Shown here piece after piece: positions 8,021 through 15,821 of a DNA stretch of 22,469 bases. The DNA is from Bacteroidales bacterium UBA1197. Lineage in GTDB: Bacteria > Bacteroidota > Bacteroidia > Bacteroidales > UBA932. A program made the position numbers and the translations under genes. The stretch spans positions 12,290-34,758 of the forward strand of contig DBYB01000040.1 in NCBI GenBank assembly GCA_002309995.1. Direction: 5' to 3'. Positions within the stretch are counted from its first letter, which is position 1, and each line of letters begins with the position of its first letter. Under the pieces are notes generated by a model, which saw only the letters and a program-made list of their open reading frames with translations, did not search any database and was not told the DNA's origin.

Positions 8021-11000
8021 TTATCGATAAACGTAGAAAGACAGTGTCTGATTCTTGATGTTGCTATTGATGGAGGTATAGCAACGCCAATCCTGACTGC
8101 TATAGACTCCGAGATAGCGTTTAGTTGCCTCGTTGTAAAGGTAGTCAGTATTGATACTGAACTTCTGGTTGGTATCATTTGTACCTACCCTGACACCGTT
8201 ATTTGACTCGGTGCAGTATAACCATTTGTCAGTGTCTCCATTTGGATAGAAGGAGTATTTTCCATCGGAAACAGTCAAAGTCCATTTGATGTTATCGGCA
8301 ACATCAGAGGTAATCATATCATTCTCAACTGTAACTGCAACGACTGTTGGAGCACTGGAAGTTCCTTTGTCATTGCTCATAGCATAATTCGCTCCATTGT
8401 TCGAGACAATGACAAATACCTGTCCTTCGGTTATGTCCGCCAGGGCTGTCTTGACCCAGGCCTTTGTGCCTTCTCCGCTGCCACTGTTGGCCGCAAGCTG
8501 GGAAACCTTGATTATCTTGGTAATGCTCTCCTCTCCTTCCTTGGCAACGGTCACGGTGATGGAACCCTCGCGGGCGTCGCCGGTATTGGCTGCTACAGTG
8601 TAGTTGATGGAGTATAACTCTCCATTAGGAGCATCAACGGATGCGGCGGTTACAATTTCTCCGTCGGGGGTGGCTGTGACTGTCCAATCCTCGGCACGCT
8701 TGATGGTGATGCGCCAGGCGCCATCCATACCTGCTGCGGGTATGTTGGTGATATTGCTCGCGACGATTAAAGGAGGGAGAATCTCGGAGGTAGCACCGTT
8801 AAGGGAATATAGGTACGCATTGCCGGAGCTGGTCTCATAAGTGCCTTTATAGTTCAGAACCTTGCCGAGGATGATCACCTCGTCGCCTGCTTTAAGCTGA
8901 CTGTTGCCCTCTTCCCATTTTTTATTCTCAAGGAAAAGAATGCGGTAGGCGGTGAACTGCTCAGCTTCGGCGGAGCCGTCGTCGGAGATCGTGAAGGTGG
9001 CGTTGCCGTACTGTGAACCGTACTCTTCAGTGACGGAAGAAACTATACCGGCAACGTAAACGGCTTCAGCGCCGTTACCGTCGATGTAGTCCTTTACACC
9101 TGCTACGTTGAAGGGATCCTCAAGCGTGCCGGAGCCGTTGTTTACGACAACCCCTGCAGCCAGCTGGGAAACTTTGATATCCTTACTGATGACATTTGCC
9201 TCATCTTTTGTAAGCACGATCGTGATGGTGGACTCGCGGGCCTCGCCTTCATTTGCAGCTACGGAATAAGTAAGCTTGCCGTTCTTGTAGGAAGCATCAG
9301 TAACGATAGTTCCGTCAAACTGGACGGAAACTATCCAGTCTTCCGCATATTTGATGGTAACGTCAGTGGTAGCGTTGTCAACGCCATCCGCGGGAATATT
9401 GTTGATATCGGCGGCCTCGATTACGGGATCGTGTTCTTCGGCGGTCTTGCCGTTGAGGGAGTAAACGTATGCTGCGTTTGGTTTGGTCTCATATGTGCCA
9501 CCGTAATTCTGAAGCTGACCGTAGAGTATGACCTCGTCGTTAACGTCTATCTGTGAATTGCCTTCTTCCCACTTTGCGTTTTCAAGGTAAAGAATACGAT
9601 ATGCCAGAAACTCCGGAGCGTCAGCGCTTCCGTCATCGGAAATATTGAAGGTTGCATTTCCATACTTGGAGCCGAAAGATTCAGTAATTGACGATATGAT
9701 TCCCTTAACAAAAACCCAATCAGTACCGCCTTCGTCAATGTATGCCTTTGCACCTGCAATGTTGAAAGGATCCTCAAGGGTGCCGGAGCCGTTCTCGCTG
9801 GGGGTGGGAGGGACAACCGTCTTGACGGTGAAGGAAGCATATGCAACCTCGGAATCCTGCAGGCCGTCCTTCGTTGCAATGGCGTAGATGGTTACGTCCT
9901 CGGTAATGATGAAGGGCTTGCCTTCATAGAGGTTGGCAGGGACTTCTCCGGGGTTGTAGCCATAGTAGATGGCTGCGCCTTCGGTAGCGCAGGAGAGATA
10001 TACCTCAGTGTTGAAGTCAACTTCGCCGCCTGCAGGCTCGAATACGGGGTCAGCGACTACTTCTGGCTCGGGATCGGGAGTGGAGCTGCCGGCAACGCCG
10101 CGATACAGGGCAATAGCCTCCTGCCCGGATTTGTAATAGCGGAAACGGAGTTGGTTAGACGCCTTGTTATATCTTAGGGACATCGTGCTGCCCTCAAATA
10201 CAGCTGCAATAACAGCTTCCCCGTCGTTGTTAATGGCAAAGGTGTTCTTGAAAACATTGGTGTCGCTGGTCTTAAGGCCGTTGCTGTTGCTTGAGGCTCC
10301 AATGTATTTACCGCTTGCAGAAAGAATGCTGCCCTCAGAAACTGATATTTCAAATGCGGCTGCATCAACGGCATCAGATGCTGCAATTACGCCCTCAGTA
10401 ATAGTTACGGGGATGGTGTTCTCTACCGCATCCAGTGTTTCCAATGCGCCATTGAAGGCAACGGATTCGCTCTCGTAAACGAAGAGATACTTGCCGTCAA
10501 CGATGTCATCTGTGGACTTAACCTTTACATATTTGGTGATAGTTCCTTCGGGCTCCTCCGGCTGCTGGTTGAACTTGATATTGACAGGGTGGATCTTGTT
10601 GCGCTCCACGGTCAGGACTACGCCTTCCTTGGTGCTCTTGGTGTAGATAGGGTTGCTACGGTCATCTCCGTAAGCGTTGAATGTGGCTCCCTGGCTATAT
10701 ACGTGCGGGGGAACAACCATATAGTAGGTGGTGCCGGGCACGAATGTGGCAAAATCATTTGTTTCAGTAAGAGCCTGGAGCAATACGGACGTCGTGCTGA
10801 ATACACTCTCGTTGTCCAGGATGGTCTGGTCAACGGCTCCGATGATATGGGGGCGCAGGGCGCTGCCATTTTCGGCCGCGAATTCCACCTGGTAGTAATG
10901 AGCATAGGAATAATCCGTCTCGTTGCTCTTCAGTTCAATCACGGAGATGCCTTCAACGTCAACGGTAATGGCGAGAATGCCATACACGTTATAGAACTTG

Positions 11001-11488
11001 AGGTTGAGGTTCTCCGAGCATCCTATGGAAGTGCAGGCCAGGTCGTAGAAATTACCCGGCTTGGCATACTGAGTATGGCTGAAGGGAACGATTGCAACGC
11101 CTTCGGCTGAAACGGCGTTAAGTTTTTCCTGAGGGAAGACACCCCAGAAGAGAGGGGCGTTGCCCTTGGTGCCGGCATCCTCGGTGTCGCCCATAATGAC
11201 GGGAAGGGAGCCTTCGAACTTGGCGGTGGGGCCGTCCTCGGCAATGTTCTTGAAGGTGTATCCGCCGTTGGAACCTTCGTTGTAGAAGACGGAAATCTTG
11301 TCGTTCTTCTGCCAGTTGATGGCGTAGCCGTCCTCTCCGATGTAGGTCTTGGTGTTGCCTCCTTCAAGGGTGGCAGTAATGATGGTCTTGCCTTCTGCAG
11401 GCACTACTTCATAGCTGATTTCGTTATTGCAGCCGATGAATGCAAGGGCTGAAAGGGCGAACGCCCCGAATGTTTTGAGCAGTCTCAT
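8021..11488 (-). CDS. Large modular surface lipoprotein: fimbrillin-like, chitobiase-C-like, (OB-fold + BACON) x2
   Basis: 1155 residues with lipoprotein Cys20 (AFIGC). Modules in order: fimbrillin-like domain (about 33-305, with INWQKNDKISVF near 57); a beta-rich domain (about 317-464); a Pro/Glu linker (470-477); a chitobiase C-terminal-like domain (about 478-555, with VTIYAIATKDG); an OB-fold-like unit (565-680) and a BACON-like domain (687-777, ending IKVSQLA); a second OB/BACON pair (782-898 and 905-998); and a C-terminal domain (1009-1155). The last resembles the 317-464 domain: both open with DI-x-(D/E)-G and end in YR. BACON and chitobiase-C modules usually mediate glycan contact or act as spacers. 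No catalytic domain is visible, so binding or adhesion is the likely role. It follows the 46-residue gene by 14 bases. Confidence 0.9.
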   Translation of the reverse strand: MRLLKTFGAFALSALAFIGCNNEISYEVVPAEGKTIITATLEGGNTKTYIGEDGYAINWQKNDKISVFYNEGSNGGYTFKNIAEDGPTAKFEGSLPVIMGDTEDAGTKGNAPLFWGVFPQEKLNAVSAEGVAIVPFSHTQYAKPGNFYDLACTSIGCSENLNLKFYNVYGILAITVDVEGISVIELKSNETDYSYAHYYQVEFAAENGSALRPHIIGAVDQTILDNESVFSTTSVLLQALTETNDFATFVPGTTYYMVVPPHVYSQGATFNAYGDDRSNPIYTKSTKEGVVLTVERNKIHPVNIKFNQQPEEPEGTITKYVKVKSTDDIVDGKYLFVYESESVAFNGALETLDAVENTIPVTITEGVIAASDAVDAAAFEISVSEGSILSASGKYIGASSNSNGLKTSDTNVFKNTFAINNDGEAVIAAVFEGSTMSLRYNKASNQLRFRYYKSGQEAIALYRGVAGSSTPDPEPEVVADPVFEPAGGEVDFNTEVYLSCATEGAAIYYGYNPGEVPANLYEGKPFIITEDVTIYAIATKDGLQDSEVAYASFTVKTVVPPTPSENGSGTLEDPFNIAGAKAYIDEGGTDWVFVKGIISSITESFGSKYGNATFNISDDGSADAPEFLAYRILYLENAKWEEGNSQIDVNDEVILYGQLQNYGGTYETKPNAAYVYSLNGKTAEEHDPVIEAADINNIPADGVDNATTDVTIKYAEDWIVSVQFDGTIVTDASYKNGKLTYSVAANEGEARESTITIVLTKDEANVISKDIKVSQLAAGVVVNNGSGTLEDPFNVAGVKDYIDGNGAEAVYVAGIVSSVTEEYGSQYGNATFTISDDGSAEAEQFTAYRILFLENKKWEEGNSQLKAGDEVIILGKVLNYKGTYETSSGNAYLYSLNGATSEILPPLIVASNITNIPAAGMDGAWRITIKRAEDWTVTATPDGEIVTAASVDAPNGELYSINYTVAANTGDAREGSITVTVAKEGEESITKIIKVSQLAANSGSGEGTKAWVKTALADITEGQVFVIVSNNGANYAMSNDKGTSSAPTVVAVTVENDMITSDVADNIKWTLTVSDGKYSFYPNGDTDKWLYCTESNNGVRVGTNDTNQKFSINTDYLYNEATKRYLGVYSSQDWRCYTSINSNIKNQTLSFYVYR
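8495..9796 (-). repeat. Tandem duplication of an OB-fold/BACON coding unit
   Basis: Two units of about 640-650 bp, 9158-9796 and 8495-9145, encode matching OB-fold plus BACON modules. They start with the same NGSGTLEDPFN motif and each ends in KVSQLAA. Similarity is visible at DNA level around 9765-9795 and 9110-9140, where only scattered single bases differ. This indicates internal duplication rather than independent acquisition. Confidence 0.85.
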
Positions 11489-11502
11489 ATTGTGTTTTTA
11501 CT

Positions 11503-11643
11503 TTAAAATTGCCAAGGATCGCCTGGTTCGGGTGTTTCGTTGCCCCAGTCGTCGGGGCTGCTGCAGAGAATGTCGGGCGCGAGCTCGTCAAACTCTGCGA
11601 TGGGAGCGCTGTAGATCTCCCGTCTTAGAAGGATTTTTGTCAT
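11503..11643 (-). CDS. 46-residue protein preceding a fimbrillin-like lipoprotein
   Basis: A short frame on the minus strand from ATG 11643 to TAA 11503. It has no signal peptide and is acidic. The product starts MTKILLRREIYSAP and ends EPGDPWQF, with a central Leu-Cys-Ser-Ser stretch. It starts 41 bases downstream of a perfect TAnnTTTG box and ends 14 bases before the 1155-residue lipoprotein gene. Bacteroidales surface-protein operons often carry such tiny proteins. They share a Y-x-x-P motif near the N-terminus, then a central L-C-x-S, and a Trp- and Gly/Asp-rich tail. The function of that class is unknown. It could be a translated leader peptide, a chaperone-like partner or a co-secreted factor. 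The position, promoter and motif pattern support a real gene. Confidence 0.72.
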   Translation of the reverse strand: MTKILLRREIYSAPIAEFDELAPDILCSSPDDWGNETPEPGDPWQF

Positions 11644-11684
11644 ATATCTTGGTGTTTTGATTAATTACCAAACATCTTAAGTTG

Positions 11685-11692
11685 CAAAGTTA
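11685..11692 (-). promoter_or_regulatory. Bacteroidota -7 promoter box for the leftward lipoprotein operon
   Basis: Minus-strand TAACTTTG matches TAnnTTTG exactly and lies 41 bases before the ATG of the 46-residue gene. The surrounding region is AT-rich. No convincing TTTG -33 element is found at the usual spacing. It is one of two divergent boxes in the 145-base gap 11644-11788. Confidence 0.65.
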
Positions 11693-11772
11693 GTGTTTTA
11701 ATCTTGAAAGACCGGTATTTCTGAGCCTAAAAGTAAAAAAGTTTTCAACAGGTAATTAACATTTTAATTGCG

Positions 11773-11780
11773 TATCTTTG
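11773..11780 (+). promoter_or_regulatory. Bacteroidota -7 promoter box for the fimbrillin/MBL lipoprotein
   Basis: TATCTTTG matches TAnnTTTG exactly and ends only eight bases before the ATG at 11789. The predicted mRNA would have almost no leader. It also rules against a start at 11768, which lies upstream of the box. No clear -33 TTTG is seen. Confidence 0.6.
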
Positions 11781-11788
11781 CAGTCAAT

Positions 11789-13879
11789 ATGAAAAACAAC
11801 TTCTTGTTTTTTGCCACCCTGTACGTGCTGTCGGCGTGCCTTCCTGAGGCCGCCTCGCCCGGGGACGGCGACAGTTTTACCGCCAGCCTCGAGGAGGGCG
11901 GCAAGACTTATTTGGATTCCAGCCTGAAGGTCCGCTGGAACGCGGGCGACAAGGTAAGCGTCTTCGATGCCGGCAGGAGCAACGCCGGATATGAGTTCGC
12001 CGGAGCGGATGGCGACCTGTCCGGAAAGCTGAACCGCACCGGCGGGGGAGCGGCGGGGAATGGCCCCTACAAGGCGGTGTATCCATATCGCAGCACCACT
12101 ACGATGGCCTCCGACGGCACGATCAGCCTCGGCGTTCAGGCTAAGCAGACATATGTAGCCGGCAGTTTTTGCCCTGGAGCCGGAATAATGGTGGCGGCGT
12201 CCGACACCCGCGACTTGCAGTTCCGCAACCTCTGCGGCGCGCTCGTGCTGAGACTCAAGGGGCAGGAGGCGGTCAGCTCCATCACCCTTCGGGGCAACGA
12301 CGGCGAGACGCTCGCGGGTACGGCCCAGATAAGCATCTCCGATGGTCTTCCGGTGGCAACATTCGCCTCCGCCGGTGCCTCCGACAATATCGTTCTGAAC
12401 TGCAATCCTGCCGTCCAACTGGGGGAGGATGCGGCGGAATTCTGGTTCGCCCTGGTGCCCGTTACCTTCGCTCACGGCTTCACCGTTACTCTTACCGCCA
12501 GCTCCGGGCGCACCGTTTCCGTATCAACTTCGAAAGCCCTTGAGATACAGAGGAATACGGTTTCGCATATGGCGGCACGTGCGGTGGATTTCGTATCGCC
12601 CGATGAGGCTGCCGTCGGCTCTCCGCTCCCGCTCTGGCGTCCCGGTTGGCTCGACATCCACGGCATCAACGGCGGACGCGGCGAGGCGTTCTATTACATT
12701 ATGCCGGACGGCACCACGATGCTGATAGATGCGGCAGGCGCGCCCCCCGAGGAACTGTACGACTACGGTGAGGGCAATTCGCCCGGAGTGCCGTCGAAAC
12801 CGTCGGCCAACGTGACCAGCGGCCAGGTGATAGTGGACTACATCCACCATTTTGCACCCGTGGAGGCCGGCGGGAGGCTCGACTACTTTATGGCCTCCCA
12901 TTACCACGGCGACCACATCGGAGCCTGGCGGAGCGAGTATGCCACCTACGGCTGGACGCCCTTCGACAAGAACGGCAATCAGGTCTCCAAGGTGAACCTC
13001 AGCACCGGCGGCTTCATCCTGAACGGCATAGCGGCCGTCGGTATGAGTATCCCCATTGGCAAGGTGCTCGACAGGGGAGACTGGGCCAACCGTCCTTCTG
13101 CCGACTACTACACCAGCGGCGGCAAGAACCGCTACAACTGCTACGTCAACTTCCTCGACTACAGCGCCCGCAGCTACGGGACCGTGCGAGAGAAGATTCA
13201 GGTGGGGCATACGGACCAGATTGTCCTGCTGCACAAGCCGTCCGACTACAGCAACTTCAGCATACGCAACATCGCGTCCGGGGGAGACATCTGGACCGGC
13301 AGCGGCACCGGCGTCAACACCTCTTACGTGCCGTCAGCTGCGGAATGCGACGCCAACCACGAGGCCTGGGACATCAATGAGAACATCTTCTCGAACGTGA
13401 TACATCTTTCCTACGGCAAGTTCGACTGGTTCACCGGCGGCGACATCCAGTACACGGGCCGCTCGACCGATGCCTGGAAAGACATCGAATTGCCGATATC
13501 CAAGGTGATGAAGAAGGTGGAGGCGATGAAGGCCTGCCACCACGCCACCAAGAACACCAACAGCTCCGACCTGCTCGGCGTGCTCAAGCCCGACGTGTTC
13601 ATTGCGGGCGTCTGGCGCGACGTGCAGCCCAATCCTGCCACGATGAAGCGTGTCTTCTCCGCCAACCCGTCCGTGAAAGTATTCACCACTAACCTCACCC
13701 AGAACAATATCGCCACGATGACGAGCAACGGTGTGGACGTCTCCAAGTTCGTCGCCACCGGCGGTCACGTGGTGATAAGGGTGTGCCCCGGCGGTGCCAG
13801 TTACTACGTGTTTGTGCTGGATGATTCAGACTCAAATTACCGCGTGGCTGCCGTCTATGGCCCATTTGCGTGTAAATAG
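11789..13879 (+). CDS. Lipoprotein fusing a fimbrillin-like domain to a ComEC-like metallo-beta-lactamase domain
   Basis: 696 residues from the ATG beginning MKNNFLFF; lipoprotein Cys17 (LSAC). Residues about 30-268 are a fimbrillin-like beta domain, with VRWNAGDKVSVF near 48-59. The same signature occurs in the leftward 1155-residue protein. Residues about 285-696 form a metallo-beta-lactamase domain of the ComEC/Rec2 type: HxHxDH at H371-Y-H373-G-D375-H376, the bridging Asp in FTGGD (Asp552), and a later His pair (H584/H585, ACHHATK). The segment ENIFSNVIHLSYGKFDWFTGGD follows the ComEC pattern of strand plus metal Asp. Metals, probably zinc or manganese, and hydrolase activity on a phosphodiester or other substrate are inferred. 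A surface-anchored version with an adhesin-like N-terminus is unusual. It is transcribed alone, ending at a clear terminator. Confidence 0.9.
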   Translation: MKNNFLFFATLYVLSACLPEAASPGDGDSFTASLEEGGKTYLDSSLKVRWNAGDKVSVFDAGRSNAGYEFAGADGDLSGKLNRTGGGAAGNGPYKAVYPYRSTTTMASDGTISLGVQAKQTYVAGSFCPGAGIMVAASDTRDLQFRNLCGALVLRLKGQEAVSSITLRGNDGETLAGTAQISISDGLPVATFASAGASDNIVLNCNPAVQLGEDAAEFWFALVPVTFAHGFTVTLTASSGRTVSVSTSKALEIQRNTVSHMAARAVDFVSPDEAAVGSPLPLWRPGWLDIHGINGGRGEAFYYIMPDGTTMLIDAAGAPPEELYDYGEGNSPGVPSKPSANVTSGQVIVDYIHHFAPVEAGGRLDYFMASHYHGDHIGAWRSEYATYGWTPFDKNGNQVSKVNLSTGGFILNGIAAVGMSIPIGKVLDRGDWANRPSADYYTSGGKNRYNCYVNFLDYSARSYGTVREKIQVGHTDQIVLLHKPSDYSNFSIRNIASGGDIWTGSGTGVNTSYVPSAAECDANHEAWDINENIFSNVIHLSYGKFDWFTGGDIQYTGRSTDAWKDIELPISKVMKKVEAMKACHHATKNTNSSDLLGVLKPDVFIAGVWRDVQPNPATMKRVFSANPSVKVFTTNLTQNNIATMTSNGVDVSKFVATGGHVVIRVCPGGASYYVFVLDDSDSNYRVAAVYGPFACK

Positions 13880-13908
13880 TTAGTTTATATAGGGTTTCGA
13901 GTTTGATG

Positions 13909-13939
13909 ACTCTCCGGTTCCGGCCGGAGAGTTTTTTTA
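13909..13939 (+). terminator. Intrinsic terminator after the fimbrillin/MBL gene
   Basis: A 9-bp stem (13909-13917 with 13924-13932, sequence ACTCTCCGG and its complement) around a six-base loop is followed by seven T's. It lies 30 bases after the stop codon and separates the single-gene unit from the downstream surface-protein operon. Confidence 0.9.
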
Positions 13940-13947
13940 TGTACATA

Positions 13948-13979
13948 TTTCGTTTTTCGAAAAATTTTTCTTAAATTGC
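13948..13979 (+). promoter_or_regulatory. Weak promoter candidate for the surface-protein operon
   Basis: TTTC (13948-13951), 20 bases, then TAAATTGC (13972-13979) is a partial match to TTTG-N19-21-TAnnTTTG. Between the two halves sits the perfect palindrome TTTTTCGAAAAA (13953-13964), a possible operator. A promoter is expected here because a terminator lies just upstream and the operon starts at 14018, but the match itself is poor. Confidence 0.3.
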
Positions 13980-14017
13980 GGGCGACCCAATTAATAACCG
14001 GCTAAGCAACTAATATC

Positions 14018-14812
14018 TTGGCACTTAACAACAAAGCACTGATTCTCGTGCTTGCCCTCCTATGCACTGGTGGGCTACGCGCGGGCGCACAGGTTGAAAA
14101 TAACGCCTGCGCGGGCGTGTACGCATGTAAGGATACTCTGCGCCACGCTGATTCACGCTGCCTCTTCCTGGAAAAAACAGACAGCCTTCTTACGGCAATT
14201 GCCGACAGCCTTATTCGTTCAGAATCTTTCCTTCCTGTTGAAGACAGCCGCCAGGCCCAGTCCTCCTGGAAGGGTGGCCTCTATCTTTCGAACAATCTTG
14301 TGATGGATGCCCTGCTGGTGGCCAATCTCGGTTTTGAGGCCGACCTGTCGGAGCACTTCTCAATAGCCTTCCCCATCTGCTACAGCGGATGGAACTATTT
14401 CAGCGAGTACACCAAAGTCCGCTGTCTCGGCATTCGTCCGGAACTGCGGTGGTGGCCTTTCCGCAGCCACTGGCTCTACCTCGGTGCGCACGGCGCCGTT
14501 TCCTACTTCAATGTGGCCTACAAGCATCTTGGTGATTACCGTTACCAGGATACCGACGGTCGCCGTCCTCTCTACGGCGGCGGTCTCGACCTCGGCGGGT
14601 CGATTCGCCTGAACGACCGCCTGTCGATCCTTCTCTCTGCCGGTGCAGGCGTTTACAGCCTGGACTACGATATGTTCTACCTCGGCCCCAACGGCCGTCA
14701 GGCTTATGCCGCCAGGAAGCAGACCTGGTTCGGCCCCGACTTCCTGCAGATATCCCTGGTTTACAGGTTCAACAGGCTTGACAACAAAAAGAGCAACAGC
14801 AATGAAAAGTAG
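14018..14812 (+). CDS. DUF3575-type secreted protein, probable outer-membrane beta-barrel
   Basis: 264 residues beginning at a TTG codon. No in-frame ATG exists before the signal peptide (about 1-25, cleavage near RAGA-Q), so TTG is the best start. From about residue 85 the chain alternates amphipathic strands with aromatic belts (WKGGLYLSNNLVMDALL, WWPFRSHWLYLGAHG, LQISLVYRFNR) and ends in an aromatic residue followed by a short polar tail. This matches the DUF3575 family, which is often encoded next to FimA/Mfa-type fimbrial genes in Bacteroidales and is predicted to be an outer-membrane barrel. A central region at about 30-80 is helical with several charged residues. It is the first gene of the operon and overlaps the next gene by 11 bases. 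Confidence 0.85.
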   Translation: MALNNKALILVLALLCTGGLRAGAQVENNACAGVYACKDTLRHADSRCLFLEKTDSLLTAIADSLIRSESFLPVEDSRQAQSSWKGGLYLSNNLVMDALLVANLGFEADLSEHFSIAFPICYSGWNYFSEYTKVRCLGIRPELRWWPFRSHWLYLGAHGAVSYFNVAYKHLGDYRYQDTDGRRPLYGGGLDLGGSIRLNDRLSILLSAGAGVYSLDYDMFYLGPNGRQAYAARKQTWFGPDFLQISLVYRFNRLDNKKSNSNEK

Positions 14813-15818
14813 AAAAGTCATAGCCCTGCTCTGCCTGCTTCTGTGCGGACTGTCTGCAGTATCGTGCGTCCACGAGTTCCCGGGTCTCTTCCCCAACCGG
14901 ATGAGAATCACCCTGAAGTTCGACACGCCCCTGCCTTTCTACAAAGAGCACATTTATTACACCCGTGCCGCAGACGACGACGGCCCTTACCGCGTCCGCT
15001 ACATCGTCAATGGATATACCTTGTACGACGACGGCACTTCCGCCCCTGAGCCGTCTTTCTCCGAAACCTGGTACGGCAACGACATCAATTCCCTCGACAC
15101 CGAAGTCACTTTCGACATTCCTTCCGGCAAGTGGCGCCTTACAGCCTGGTCCGACATAGTAGGGGTTGGCCAGACGCAGTTGTACTATAACGCCGATGCC
15201 TTCAACGCCATTACTTACACCAGTCCATATGTCGGCAACACCGACCTGCGGGACGCTTATCGCGGCGAAGGGGAGATACTGGCGGAACCGGAGAATTACG
15301 CCGGAAACGACTATGACCTTACAATCTGGATGCAGAGACCGCTGGCAAAATTCATCTTTGTCTCTACCGACTGGGACGAATTCGTCAAACACTATGTACG
15401 CAGCGTCAATGCATCCGGTTCGCATATCACCGAGGAAGACGTTCATCCATCCGATTTCAAGGTGATCTTCTACTATCCCGTCTATATGCCCAACACCTAC
15501 AACCTTCTTACCGACCGTCCGGTTGACTCCGCTTCCGGCGTATCCTTCGAGGGCAAACTCACAATGCTGGAAGATGGTCGTGTGAGCCTGGGATTCGACT
15601 ACACTATGGTGCGAACTGCGGAATCCAGCGTGCGCGTGGCTGTGGGCGTGTACGACTCCGGCGGTAAGCAACTATCTATGTCGCAGGGTATTGAAGTACC
15701 GCTGATGCGAGGCAAATACACCCTGGTGACCGGCAAGTTCCTTGTGTCCGGCTCGTCCAGCGGTATTGCCATCAATCCCGATTTCGACGGTGAGTTCAAC
15801 ATAATCATTGGAGACTAA
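14802..15818 (+). CDS. Fimbrial anchor-like lipoprotein (FimB/Mfa2-like, tentative)
   Basis: 338 residues from ATG 14802, which lies inside the end of the DUF3575 gene (11-base overlap, so coupled translation). The lipoprotein signal ends SAVSC (Cys22). The following CVHEFPG segment and the beta-rich body, with residues YIVNGYTLYDD at about 67-77, SGKWRLTAWSD at about 107-117 and MQRPLAKF at about 183-190, resemble lipoproteins in Bacteroidales fimbrial loci. They also share the RP-x-A motif with the next three proteins. Family assignment to the FimB/Mfa2 anchor group is from pattern and position, not an alignment. By analogy with Mfa2/FimB it would terminate or anchor an assembled surface fibre. 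It is followed after three bases by the next gene. Confidence 0.8.
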   Translation: MKSRKVIALLCLLLCGLSAVSCVHEFPGLFPNRMRITLKFDTPLPFYKEHIYYTRAADDDGPYRVRYIVNGYTLYDDGTSAPEPSFSETWYGNDINSLDTEVTFDIPSGKWRLTAWSDIVGVGQTQLYYNADAFNAITYTSPYVGNTDLRDAYRGEGEILAEPENYAGNDYDLTIWMQRPLAKFIFVSTDWDEFVKHYVRSVNASGSHITEEDVHPSDFKVIFYYPVYMPNTYNLLTDRPVDSASGVSFEGKLTMLEDGRVSLGFDYTMVRTAESSVRVAVGVYDSGGKQLSMSQGIEVPLMRGKYTLVTGKFLVSGSSSGIAINPDFDGEFNIIIGD

Positions 15819-15821
15819 ACT

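Noticed and set aside
8495..9796. Possible CRISPR-like or mobile repeat.
   Set aside because: The repeats are about 640-650 bp, in frame and encode duplicated protein domains; there are no short spaced repeats or transposase.
11768..11788. Start codon at 11768 giving seven more residues to the fimbrillin/MBL lipoprotein.
   Set aside because: It lies upstream of the promoter box at 11773-11780, and the ATG at 11789 leads straight into a standard lipoprotein signal.
13880..14017. Invertible promoter (phase switch) before the surface-protein operon.
   Set aside because: I looked for long inverted repeats flanking a promoter-sized segment and saw only the terminator hairpin and a 12-base palindrome; no recombinase gene is in the window.
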